This document shows positions 1 through 12,800 of a DNA stretch of 64,000 nucleotides, piece after piece. Source of the stretch: Acanthornis magna (taxonomy: Eukaryota > Chordata > Aves > Passeriformes > Acanthizidae); NCBI GenBank assembly GCA_036785705.1, contig JAWUZG010000029.1, forward strand, positions 15,143,501 through 15,207,500, given 5' to 3'. The translations under genes were made by a program, and so were the position numbers. The notes under the pieces were generated by a model. It saw only the letters and a list, made by a program, of their open reading frames with translations, was not told the DNA's origin and did no database searches. The first letter of the stretch is position 1. Each line of letters begins with the position of its first letter.

Positions 1-3000
1 AGCAGATATTTTTGATATTAGACCTAAACAAAGTCCTTCATACAATTGTAAGCCATAGCTATTATGAAAAGTGTGCATCCTTTTCCTCCATTTCATCTTT
101 TTTCTGGTTTCAGTCACTAGTTATACCATAAGTTAAAATACTACACTGTACCTTCACATCTCCTTCCTCACACTAAAGCATTGATGGACTATAGTAGTTT
201 TAACTTCACCCACTGGGAGCTCAGGCTGACCTATGTGATACGATACTCAGAATCTTTCCATAACCACTGCCTTTTTGATAATCCCACATCCTATGATAAC
301 ACCACAGTGTTCCTACAAAACTTATGATTCATTTGGCTAAAAATATACATCTCTTTCCCCCAGAGACAACTCATGTTTTAGCATAATACCAGTAATTTTG
401 TTTCATTTGCAAGTGTTGCCAACAGTAATTTTAAAATTTTCTGTCTTCTGCAGAGATCTGGAAGACGACCATGAAGGCTTACTATCCTTTCTGTGGGATC
501 TTATTGGAAGAATCCCTCTTCTCACCCTTATCTCCAGACTACTCAGTTATTGTGCCCACATGGAAAGCATATTTGAAGACCATTAGTCATTTAGGTCTTA
601 AAGCACTAAATAAATATTTTATTAATAACTTACATTGCTTTGTATATAGTCGTTACATAAAGTGTAACATTTTTATCTTTCTGGTTAGACCACCACAAAA
701 CCTTTGAGACAGACACATATTTTAAGAACTTGACGTGATGAAGATGCTACTGTAGCAGGATGACAGCGCTGAACAAATGGCTTTAATTCTAGTGGAGGAA
801 AAATACCTATATTATCCTCTAGCTTTTCCTGTACACAGGAGGAATTAAAAAACATTATACCATTCTGCACGTGATATTCATACATGTGAGCACCCCCACG
901 TCCTGAAGCAGTTGGTACAAATATGTACATAGTAGTGACTGCTAAACGTATTTACCAATACATTTACTGAGGGACTGCAGTTAGCAGATCTTCTGTGGCT
1001 TTCTCCCAGCTCTAGCCCCTTTTCTCTTTGGAGCCCAGCATAGTTTATGACCACTCTGCCCTGGCAATAAGGTTAACACAACCAACACCCTTTCCTAAGG
1101 CAAATGGCCACAATATGCAACCATGCTGATCATGCATCAACCCCTTCTGTCTTCCCCTTATCATCACTGTTGTTGTCACCAGGATGTGATGAGCCCTGTC
1201 ACAGAACAGACAAACCCTGTCAGCACTGCAATAAGACCCTTCGCCCACCAAACACTTTTGCCAGGATCTGGTGACACCTCTTATGGAACAGGGAAGCATG
1301 ACAATGCAGGAGATACTGCCGATAGCATCCAACAGCTGCAAGTCCCAGGGATGTAGACCAGGACTGCTGCTGGATAACAACAATTGTGATCTCCTGGTGG
1401 TCAGGGATACCTCCTCCATCATCTTTTCCCTCCAAGGAAGACTGATGTTCTTTTAGGCAAACCTGAGTTTAGATTAACATCTCATGCACTGATTATTAAG
1501 AATTTGACCCAGTCTGCAAAGGGTCCAGGTGACTAAAAGTCTAGGTAACTAAAGGCACTGGAAGAAAGTTACACTAACTACTAGAATTCTCTTTAAATGA
1601 AAGCAACATTTGCAAAAAATGTGTAACAATAAGCTACTACACTGACTGTGAGGGATGGTAGATAACTATAAGTCATGCAAATTGTTAATATTTTATTTAA
1701 TAAAGTTCTTATTATAACTACAACCTTGTGACCAGGTGAGGATAAAAAGCAAATATCTATCTCAAAAAAAAAAAAAAAAAAAGCCTGCATTGTTTTTAAA
1801 GAAAAAAGAAGGAAGAAAAAAAAAGGAGAAGACAGAAATGATGATCTAGTAGTTTTACCCTCAATTAGTAGAAAAATAGGGGCAACTACTCCAATAATTT
1901 TCAGGTTCCCAACAAGCAAGGTGACAGCAGACAAACAATATCTGTCAAGAACAAATCTCAGAAAAATAATGTTTTTCTATGTATGACGCTGTATCTTTTG
2001 TCTTCCTTTCAAGAAGTAGTAGAAAAAAAGCTTTAAATCAAGACCTCAGTACAGCTTTGACAACTCACATAATATTCTCATAAGTATCCTAGAAAAATGG
2101 CAGCAGAAAACAAGAAAAAGGGTTAGAAGTGTACATACACCTCTGTATAGGTAGTTAGTATGAGCATATATTCTAAGTGAAGTTCAAGGGCCTCCCCTTA
2201 GTTAAGGAATATGTAACACCGTCACCAAAATAAGGATAATAAAAGGGAAAAAATTGATATTAAATCAAGAGGTGTTATAAAGTCAGCTTCAGCAAATTAG
2301 TTGGAGGGAAAGACTAGCAGTAATCTAACTAAAGAAATTATCTAAGAAAAAAGACAGGTATAAGCATTATATGCGTATAGGCAGCATTAAACAGTAACAC
2401 AAACATAAGCTGGGGAAGGACAGGCTAATGCGAGTGCTCCAGAAAGCAAAACAGGCTATGTAGGAATTAAAATTTTCATCCTATCAGGTATAAAACTAAA
2501 TCTGACTGGAATGCATGAACAGGAGGATTATAGCCATTTCTCTGCCCCTCAAAACTGGCAAAGCCTGAACAATACTGCTCTATCTCACTGTGGGCATCAT
2601 GACTCAAGGGAGAGGTAAAACATGAGAATGGCAGTTCAGGACAGAACACTGAGTACAAAGGAGATACAGAAAGTATGGTCTGTCTGGGGTGACTGCTTAG
2701 CTCTGAAAAGAAGTGAAAGGCAGTTACATCTTCCTTAAATCTTAAGGGACTGATGGAAGAGTTATTTCATCATGGTACCTAGTGTCAGTAGTTACTTGCT
2801 TCAATTGGAGAATAAGATCTGAGAAAAAAAGTTTAAATACAAGTAGTGATCTATTCCACCAAGGCAGGTAGTCTGGGAAGCTCTAAAGAATCAACCACAT
2901 GTATAGTATTACTTAAACCAATTCAAAATTCATAAATCATAAACTAAATGGATGAAGAAATGATGGAGTGTGTAACATTTCCCTTTTTTAGCAGACATAA

Positions 3001-5665
3001 GAGAACAGGATACAATCTGCAAAAAGTAAGGCCTACACTGACATAAGCACCTTGATCTTCACAGTGTAATGGAGTAACTTACTGGCTTCAGTCACATTTC
3101 AACAGGTGGCTTCTCACTCTTACCACTAATTTTGTCTCCTGCTGACGGTTTCAGCAGAAACAGGCAGGTCTGAGTGAGCTCCTTGTCTTATCATGCTGAA
3201 GATCAGGGACATGCCATTGTGAAGAATTCATACTGGCAAGTTTAGAGCAGCAACCCTGTCCCTGTCTAGTTCACTAACATTTTAAAAGGAAAGTAGGTTT
3301 CAGAATATTTTAGTCCTTAAGGCCTAAAATAACACACATGTGTGAAATCCCCAATAATTTTTATGGGAGGGTGTGTGGAATAAACCAATCAGGCAGGAGC
3401 TGAACAGAATTGCTCTTGAACGCACTTCTGATATTCAAAATTTGCTAATGAGACCTGAACTGTGCATTAAAACAATTAGAACAGGAGGTCTAAATGCACA
3501 AAAGCAAGCTAACACCATGACTGCTCTCCCACAGCCTAACCTCCCAAACTCCCCTTTAAAAACCTGTGTCCACAGTTGGACATAATTTATGAGTACCTAA
3601 AGCTGCTTTTTCTATGTTCAGCACTCACAAGATGCAGTGAAAAAGTACAACTCAGCTCTTTGCTTTTATGTTAAATTTTTGGGGAAAAAACAAGAATAGA
3701 ATTATATCTCTTCCTTGAATCAGCAACTTTAATCCAAACTGAAGCAAAGTACCAAAATAATGCAAATGCTGAAAAACAACATGATAAAAGAAAACCAAAA
3801 AACCCCAACATAGTAGATGTTTCTTCATAAAATCTGTATCCCATATAAAACTCACATGAAAGATGAGACTTGCCATGTATCTATAAAATGATAATTTCTA
3901 GAGGTGGAAAAAAATAAAAATCATGTATTAGAAAGCAAAGCATTCCCAACCACAACTATGAGAACAGGTTGTCACTAAGAGATTAATGAATAAGCTTTCT
4001 GTTTGCCACACAAGAGGGTGATTTTTATTTAAATATAATTAATACTATGGGGCAAATAAGGAAAAAAGATTCCCTTCTTATTAAGGGGTAAGACAAAGAA
4101 ACACATCTGAATAGGAAATAAAATAAACACAATTTTTCTACAGTAGAGACACTGCTACAGAAAGCCTTCGAAGCAAGAAGTTCAGGAGGAGGAGAACAAA
4201 AGGAAAATATATTCCAATGCAGAAAGCTTTATTCACTTGTATTCAGATTGTAAGGTCCCTGTGGGGACAGATGTTAGCAGGTAATTGACTATCAAACAAT
4301 AAATTAAACACAAAAAGAAGAAATATTTATGGGGACATTTATTCTCAGCAAAGTAAGAACAATTAGGCAGTTGAACAATAGATGCTTTATTTTCTCTTCC
4401 TATGGTATCACATCTCCCCTGGATTCCATTGCAGTGGGACAAGAGTCAGTCAGGGGTGTAAAAAGACTCAAGTATTTTCATCTAGAGCTTTGCACACAAC
4501 ATCTGAAATTATCAAAGTTAAAAAATTTCAAAATTTTTTTCAGTGGATTTTACAATCAGATATACATTGAGAAGAAAAAGGGGAAAAGCCTTGAAATAAT
4601 TTTTATTCCAAAGATTTTTCCAAAAATCAGCTCTGAAGACGGATAGCAGTTTTAGTTCAGGAAACAGCAACTAGAGCTTTCATTACAGAACTGCAGATCT
4701 CTTAAAATAATCAAAGCATCACTAGATTATGAATTTTCAAGGGTGTCCACAGTAACAAAGCACACACACATATGTACATATACACTTGTGCTAACTGTGA
4801 CAAGGATCTACAAAGTCCTGATGGTTTTTGACACGTTGATGGGTATTACAAAAACTAAGTCAAAGAATAATGGGGCAGGGGGAACAGGGGTAAGATACAT
4901 TTTCCTATGAACTTCTATATTAATTCTGATTTGTTTGGGTTTTTTTGAGAAAATTCAGGCAAGAAGTCCCTTTCCCTCTAAGTTTAAATATACAAAACCA
5001 TTTTATGAAGAAAAAATGCTATAAACTCTTCAAAATGACAAGGGGATGCACTAGGTGTGCTACAGACCTTCTAACTGGGTCTGCAGAGCAAGAAATGCAA
5101 GAAAAGAAAGGGCAGAGAGAACAAGAAATACATTTTGCAAGCTGAAACTCAATGCTGTGCAACAGCAAGATGGTTGACTATTCTTACACATATTACTCCC
5201 ATTTTCCTACCTGTGGTAGCAGGCCAAGAAACCAATCCCAAATGAGTATTAGATCCAATTCCAGCAGCACTGCCAAACTAATTAGTCTGATTTCCTTCAT
5301 CTGAGTAAAGGAAAGGTAGAGAAGTTTTCCTGTAATGGACTGATAGATAAGGCATTTCTTAGTATATAGTAGGTTTATTTTTCTTTCAACTGTTTGTACA
5401 TATTAAAAATAAACTCTCTATGGAAAAGCAAGGAAACTCTTGCTTAAACTCTTGATCTTGCCTTTCAGTTTCTCACTCTGTACCCTATTAGAATACATTT
5501 TACATAAAATGAAAATTGGTTTTCAATTCTGTCAGTAAATTTTAGAGAAAAGACTCTTGGAAGGAAAACAAGTGGTGTATGTTGGGGGAAAAGAAAGAAC
5601 CCATTTTTAATCTGTGCCGTTTTGAGGGAATTGCCCCTGTTTTGTGAAGTTCGGTATTCAATTAA
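1..5665. other. AT-rich stretch, no gene seen
   Basis: No open frame here has convincing splice signals, codon bias or a recognisable protein family. About 980-1450 is richer in G+C than its surroundings and is open for up to 125 codons on the minus strand and 77 on the plus strand, but the translations look like noise and overlap each other in several frames, which fits an old unidentified repeat better than a gene. The rest is A/T-rich intron-like or intergenic DNA with poly-A and poly-T runs. Confidence 0.6.
1764..1782. repeat. A19 mononucleotide tract
   Basis: An uninterrupted run of 19 A is followed by a purine-rich GAAGGAAG/AAAAAAAAGG stretch to about 1835. It may be the poly-A remnant of an old retroposed sequence or simply a mononucleotide microsatellite; no source element is recognisable upstream. 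Confidence 0.85.
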
Positions 5666-5745
5666 TAGAATCAAAGACTCACAAAATAGGCAGAGGTGGA
5701 AAGGACTCATCATGATCATCATGTCCAGCTCCTAGATCCTACTGA
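5666..5745 (-). mobile_element. CR1 LINE 3' tip, decayed
   Basis: The plus strand reads agaatcaaagactcac, then gaggtggaaaggactcat and catgatcatcatgtccagct. This order matches the reverse complement of an avian CR1 3' end (…agaatcatagaatca…ggttggaaaggacct…agatcatctagtccaact). The element is therefore on the minus strand, with its 3' end at the low coordinate. Only about 80 bases remain recognisable; the homology fades after about 5745, as expected for a heavily 5'-truncated, old copy. The divergence makes the call less certain than for the other CR1 pieces in the window. Confidence 0.5.
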
Positions 5746-6289
5746 TCTACTTTTTCCCAGCAATAATTGAGTAGAAACAACCATTTTCCCCACCTGTTTG
5801 TAAAGGAATCACAACTGTATCAGTGTGTGTGATATTGCATTTTAGCTGGCTACAGAGCCAGGTTAAAGCTGTTTTCTCTCTACACATCTATTATTATTTC
5901 CCTAAGATTAATTCTCATGGTAGAATGGTGCCATGACAACACTAAAGCATAGCATAGCACTGCCCTAGATCCCAATGCAAGTCCTCAAAATTCACATTGG
6001 ATGAGACTATTTTGCTGAGTTCATGTTTGTCACAGTTGGTGTTTACATTGAAGGAGTTCAGATAACTTTAATCAAATAGTGTAATACAGAAAGATATTAG
6101 TGCCATGATGCACTCATATTAACCAAGAAAGTAACTCTGCCCTGGTGCCGTGTGGGTGCTAAACTTGGTTTCGCTGCCACAACTGCTGCTCAGTATTTAA
6201 TATTCTATGCATATGTTGCTATTGTTGGCACCATGTGAATCACTAAATGAAAGTGAACATTTCTGCCAAATTTATCCTGTTAAACACTG

Positions 6290-6480
6290 GAGTGGCAGCC
6301 CACCCTGCAGCCTACACTTCCTGGGCAGCCTGACACACAAAAGGGCATCACAAGCCTGATGAATCACATCACTTTAAGTAAATGAAATGTCAGTGAGGTA
6401 AGGCTATTGATTGAAATTTAGTGCAAATGATAGACTACTAATTAATAAATACAGCTGCCTTTGAAGAGGCTGTACTGCCT
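6290..6480. promoter_or_regulatory. Possible conserved non-coding element
   Basis: This stretch lacks repeats and homopolymers. It contains homeodomain-like words (ctaattaataaa near 6438), a gtgcaaatga octamer-like word near 6421, tgatgaatcacatca near 6357 and ctattgattgaaattta near 6403. Dense, low-complexity-free AT-rich words of this kind are typical of developmental enhancers in gene deserts. No open frame covers it. The call is an impression from base texture, not from any alignment. Confidence 0.2.
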
Positions 6481-9400
6481 TTCCATGTAGATTTATTCTT
6501 TTTGTTCTCATTTACTTTAGTTTTATGCTATGTTTGATTCAGTCTTAATTTTCTTCCACTTGCCGCTAGGCCAGGGGACCCTGCCTTACTGCATTAGGGA
6601 ATGACAGGTCTTAGTCAACCTCCACAGTCCTTGTGGCCTTCAACCCTTTTCAGTGTCTGCAACTAGTATTTGAACTTGCTAATAGTGTTAATAATTAAAA
6701 TTAAATAATACCATTCAAGTCTTCATTCTACTTTAAAAGGAGGTTTTCTCATAGCTCAATGTGTGCCCACAGGAAATAGAAAAAAGGGAAAAAACAAACT
6801 CCATTATACATTAGTAAGAGTATACAAACAAAATTTTTTTAAAAATAAACACTATTCTAAAACACCAAAGCTGCTTTAAAATACTCATGCTATTTAAAAA
6901 ACCCCAAACCTCAAAATAATAATGGTTTTATGTTTCATTTAAAGGCATACAGATAGACTGTCCATACAATAACATCTATTGCAATATTTACAACCTATCT
7001 TTTCAAGATTTTATTTCATAAATTCCTAATTCACCTACCATTTAACAGGACCCTTGTGTTCAGCTTTGCTGTATTATCTGGTGTGACAGGCAAGAAAGTA
7101 GAATTAGACCAGTGTTTGAAAAAGGAATTGTAGAGAGAGTTCTTTTTCAAAGGTCTGAAAAAGGATATGTGACACCATGTGAACAGTGCCATGGCAAGAA
7201 AGCAGCAAACTTTTGCCTCCTGTAAATGTAAGTAGAACTTTTGTCACTGAATTTGATAACATCATATATTTCTTAGTATTATTGGCGCTGCTTTGATGTC
7301 ATCACTGGCCATAAATGTTAAATGATGAAACTTCCCGAGAATTGAAGATGTAGTTTACATTTGTTTCCTTCTCCCCACCACTTAAGAAAAATGTTTCTTT
7401 CTAGGACAAAGAAAACGAGACTCAAAGCAAATCAGGAGCAATGCTGACCTGACAGAGCGGCAGCATCAAGCACCCAGCAGAACTCTGCTACTCTGGAGGG
7501 AAATGGATTTGCAAATACTCAATGTTCATGAGGAAGAGAGAAAGAAATCCCTCCTCTTGAACACTTCTCATATGCACTTGCTGTCACATCATGATATTGT
7601 CATTTGGGGTTGTATCTTTGACAGACAATTTTTAGGAAAAATTGAGTGACTTAAACCAAATACGACTAACTACTACATTACTATCACTTTGCATTTTATA
7701 TGTTAGAAACAGCTAATTCTTTTTTAAATCTCCTTTTTAATTAGGTAATTACAGATTTTTTTTCTCAATGAATGTTGTGAGCCTCTGTTCTCCTGCAAAT
7801 GCATTACTACAGGGGATAACATAAAGATAGGTATCAGGTATGAGGGCCACAACTTTACTTTTCTTTCAGAAACCCATCAGTCCTCAACCCAAGGCAAACA
7901 AGTGCCATAAATCAAAGCTACTGATGCACATATAATCCAAATAGCGTCTTTGTATCAACAGCTGTCAGCATGGGCCAGTGGGCAACTGCTGTACCTGCAT
8001 TCATACATCTTTTTAATTTTATGAGGCTTCATTTAACCTGATAGATTGCATTATTTTTTCTACAGGTTGATTTAAAAATTATTCTTCCCTCATTAGCATG
8101 TTTCTAAAGTTAGTTAGCTCAATGTTATGAACATTATCCTTTCTCACTATAAAAGGAATTAACAAAACTAAAAAAATCTCTATAATGGGCAACAACATGT
8201 AATTCCAGAAACACTTGAGGGGTTTTTTAATCCCAGAGAAAGTGGTTTTGATTAATACAATCTTTTCAAAACAATTTTTGAAGTAGTCTTTCCAAACTGT
8301 TTTTTAAAATAAGTAATTGAACTACATTGTTGGGGTATCAACAGCTACATGTGACTTGAATGAGTGGACACCAATACGTTACGACTCTGTGTTTGCAAGG
8401 AAGCAGGTCACAAAAGGAACATCTCATCCAGTATGGCAGTTGCATCTTTTCCAATCCAGTCCTAGCTCAGATACCCTCAGAAAGCTTGATACAAGTCAAG
8501 AGTGTTTACATAGAGAAAAAAAGAAAGTATGTAATATTGGTACATTATTGATAAAGTACCTCCATTCCCATGCTCAGATTAAATTAAAAAATAACAACAA
8601 AAAACCAAAACAGCAAAACAAACAAACAAGCTTTCTGAGCACTCCCTGTGAGAAAAAGTATTTTATAAGAAGAAACATAGGCAAATGACCTTTAATACAT
8701 ATACTATCTGCCAAAGAAATAATAATAATAAAAGCACATCAGTGGTTTCATTGCAATCTTACAGGCACCTCACAGACAGCTCCAACTATCAGTTATGGGC
8801 AGTTTCTGTGTTCTCTTAAATGTATAGAACTTCATAACTGGTCATTTTCAGAAACTTTTCTTCAGCTTTTGGTAAAGTTATTTGCACGTGTTAGAATTTA
8901 GGCTTTCTCAAGGTTATAATGCCAGTGACATATTTCTAGGTTAATTCTTACTTATAGAGCTTAACTCGAAGTGCACTTATTTAGGAATAAAGATGGCAAA
9001 GACTAGATCTGACATCTAACATTTAAGTAGCTACCAACTGAGAGAATCATGCTTATCTGTAATGATTTTCATTAAGATACCATGGTCTACCACAACAATG
9101 GGTTATTTTTTTAACTGCCAGCTAAGCCCTTCACATAGGAGCAAAGCAGCACAAACAAATTTATCACCGTTACTTCTTTCCCTTTGTCCTTTCAGTCAAT
9201 TGATTCTGTGTATCCGCAACACTTTTAAATTTTGGGGGAAAGAAATGAAAGTTGTAAAACATAAAGCCATTAAAAGAAAGGGAACAGGGAGGTATAATAA
9301 CACTAGCAAACCAAAGAGGTTTGCTTATTCAGTTAGCAGATTCCCCTGCAGTTGTGACCTGGCCCCCTGCCACTCTGTCCTGGGAAAGACAAAAGAAGCT

Positions 9401-9784
9401 GACCTGAGCAAAAATGGTTCTTCCTAGAGACCGGCACAAAAACCTCTTCTTTTAAGTACCTGCCAGCACGAAAAGGGAAGTCACAAGCTGAGCATTATGA
9501 TGTACAATCACATAGTGTTTGAGCTCACAAGCTGCATCAAGAAGCTAAGTTTCGCAGTTGACAGATTGCCTGCCTGAGAAATTAAGACACTCAGCTTCGT
9601 TGTGGCTGACAGATTTCTTAGGCTCCAAAGGACATTTAAAAGTTATGCAAGTATGTATATTGTTCACAGGGAGCTCTGTATAGCAGTCTTAGATGTGCAC
9701 CACTGGTCCTTAGAAAATGATATCCACAAAGCCAAAAATGCAGAGCTATAATACGCAGAGCAAAGCAACTTAAAGTGATCAAGG

Positions 9785-9816
9785 TCTATGATCTGACAAG
9801 TATATCAGATCATAGA
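9785..9816. repeat. Perfect 12-bp inverted repeat, 8-nt loop
   Basis: The arm tctatgatctga (9785-9796) is followed by an 8-base loop (caagtata) and its exact reverse complement tcagatcataga (9805-9816). The arms have no mismatch and pairing stops abruptly on both sides. It could form a short stem-loop in RNA or a cruciform, or could be the scar of a small inverted duplication. No terminator function is expected in a vertebrate nucleus. Confidence 0.85.
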
Positions 9817-12800
9817 ATATAATTTCATTCTTGTAATTACATGACAGAGGCAGAGTTTGTTCCCTGTCACATGCAAGCTGTGTGACCTGTAAAGCTAATA
9901 GTGATCCAGTTACAGGGACAACTTATTACCGTCTAACTGAAAGCTCGGTTAAGAATGTTAATATTACAGAGCATCTTAAAATGAAATTATTGGTAAAAGA
10001 TAGAGATTGTTAATAGAACTGTTACAAGTGCTGGTATGTGTGAAAGAACACAGCATTTTGTAAAAGTCTTCCGTTACCTTGAATAATGTTTTAGCTGCTT
10101 TATAGCTTGAATTATCCAGTATAAAAATAATTTATAATACAGTTAAAATACTTTCAAATGTTTACTTCTTCCTCTGGTGTACCAGTGAAGTGCCCACCTG
10201 GGTGCTGTGACTAACAGCACCAGTTTTCTCTCAAGAAGGACTGGCAAGGGCAATGTTATAAGCTGTTATTACACTGAGGTTCTTGCACAGAGCTGGATAT
10301 CAATGATGAGGATTTCTCCCTTCTCAGTTTTGGTTCATCTTAGGGAGATACATACATGTTACTAATTTTAATTTTTTATTTTTTAAAAAAATATGCTTTC
10401 CCACCGCAGTCTGGTTTCTAGTCCTTGCTTCCTAGGTAGATGTTGAGAGTTGCCCAGCCTCCCTTGTCAAGCTCAATTAACACAAAGGTCTTTCATTTTC
10501 ATGTTGTGAATATGAGGAGTCTTCAGACCTTCACTGTCTTTGAGATTCACAAGTTTTATAGGCCATTTAATTCGGAAAAAGGAGCTGGATATTTTTGAGA
10601 ACTTCAAATAAGACTATGCTGTTCATTTACCTTTTATAGCAAAAAAGCTGCATGAGGTTCCCACAGCTTAAGGCAAGGACCTGGCCCAAACCTTCCAGAT
10701 GAAAATGGATAGTTATAGCCTCCACAAAAATTTGGCTTTGACAAAGGTTTCTGTCAGTTCTAATTAAAAGCAATAATTGCACTAGAGCACTGCTGGGACT
10801 GCCTGAGGTCCTAAGATGTTGTGAGCCTCAAGTCTGTGCAAGATTCAGAAGATGTTACCTAGAATTGTTCAATGACTCTTCAGGTTCTTGACTACTGATT
10901 AAACAGTGAGCCATTTCCTCAGTACATGCCAAGAACAAGCATCTTCCAATACACAGGTGTCTAAATCCCATTATATCTCCACAAAAGCAGCATTATGAGA
11001 CCTGGTAGGATCATAGCACAAGGCAACAATCTTTGTGGGTTGTAGATTTTTTGTGTTCTCCTGCTGCTGGGAAGAACTTTCCTCAGCAATGGCTACAAAT
11101 CCCAAACAAACCTTACTAGCAAGACTGTCCTGTTTCATTTATGGATCAGCTTTCTTGAAACATATATTCAATCTAATTAGACTCTCTTTTATCAAAGAGT
11201 CAAAATTGGAGAATGATAGATGTTCCTTTGTTATCTTTATTTCAACCAATCAGAAAACAAAATCAAACCAACAAAGAGTAAAGTTTTTACATAATTTTAT
11301 TCACCTGGTTGTGGTCAACCACCTTTTCACACCCTTGGATATTCTGAATGATGAGGAGATATAACATTCCTCTTTTTTGGATTTGCTTTACTTAAGGATA
11401 GGATTACATTATTAACACTTGCTCATCTTTTCAATCTACAGCTTTTTTTTTTGCAGACCTCCATTTCCCATGGCAGATCTACCATCAGAGCACCAGAACA
11501 TTCTTAGGGCATACACCTGAAGATCTGTTATAAGATTTTTCAAAATCATTAAAGGAAAGATGCCTTTCCTCTATTTTAGAAATATCATTCTGATCACTTA
11601 AAAGTCTTTCAAAGTTCTCTAAAGAAAGCAGTCATATGCTTCCTTTAGCGTATCCCTTGGGGGAGCATCAGTTTTATAAACTCAAGAGTCCATCATTGTC
11701 AGTTTTCAGATCTTTTTCTGAAGGGAAATTACTTGTAGTTATTACAGTCTTTGTTTAAAGGAAAATAAGGTTTTGTCCTTTTTTTTTTTTGTCCCCAAAA
11801 TGAAAACAAGTTACAAGTCCCCCTAACACTAAGTCACACATCAATTCTCATTCCATGCAGAGCATTGTTATTTGTTTTTTCCACACAAAATGAAGTATCA
11901 CCAGAAAAAGTTAAATATTGTTTTTTTCTAACCTCCTATAGGAGTACCATATAGGACCTTATAACTAAGAAGAATTAATATTAAAAGGCATTAAGCTTAT
12001 AAAAGGAACATTGCAATATTCTTCTAATGGGCACACCTGCAAGCATCCATGACAAGGGTACTCTAATTACTTAATTTACCATGATAATAACTTAATTCAT
12101 CACCAATAATGTTTATAATTTAAGACACATTGCAGACACAATAACCATTAATATCACATCTGTAAGTAAGAATAGTCTGACTGTGATTAATTCCTTCTCC
12201 CAGGCTATATTTTAAGCCCACATTATGAATTCAATAATGTATAGTTGCATCTGCTAGTCAGAACTGTGCTATTTTTAGTATTTCCCTGGATAATAAACGA
12301 GGAAGTGCTTTGACATAAAAGGCCAATGCAAGCAAACAAAAAAACTACTGAGAATTCAGAGTGGAAAAAAATGGAAAAAAATACTCGAGTAGAATAAAAT
12401 GTGCATTATTGTCAGATGAATTCATACCACTAAATAACAAGAGCTTGCAGAATACTAGCACTGCTCTCCAGCAGCGGTCTTCACCAAATCTACTCTTGTA
12501 ACTTTGTCTGAAAACATTTGTGTTTCACCTTGTATTCTGTCCTGCTGTTGTTTAGTGTCTAGAGAGGAGGAGTAATAAGAGTATCCAGGCATACAAACTC
12601 CTGTTGTCTTACAAGCCTATAATTTTATGGTTATGAGAAGAAATATTTTAATTAGGCCTTAGCAAGAGGAAGGAGATGGCTCCCAACGATTCCTGCTAGC
12701 ACTCAGCTATGCTGGCCAAGCCCATGGAGCCTCCCAGGGGACCATGAAATATGAGCATCAGGCAATTCTTTTGCCAAGCGTCTCCTGACTTGTAAAGCAT

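Noticed and set aside
1045..1422. 125-codon open frame on the minus strand, with overlapping frames on both strands
   Set aside because: The translation has no recognisable motif or splice signals, and openness in several frames at once reflects the local G+C content rather than coding.
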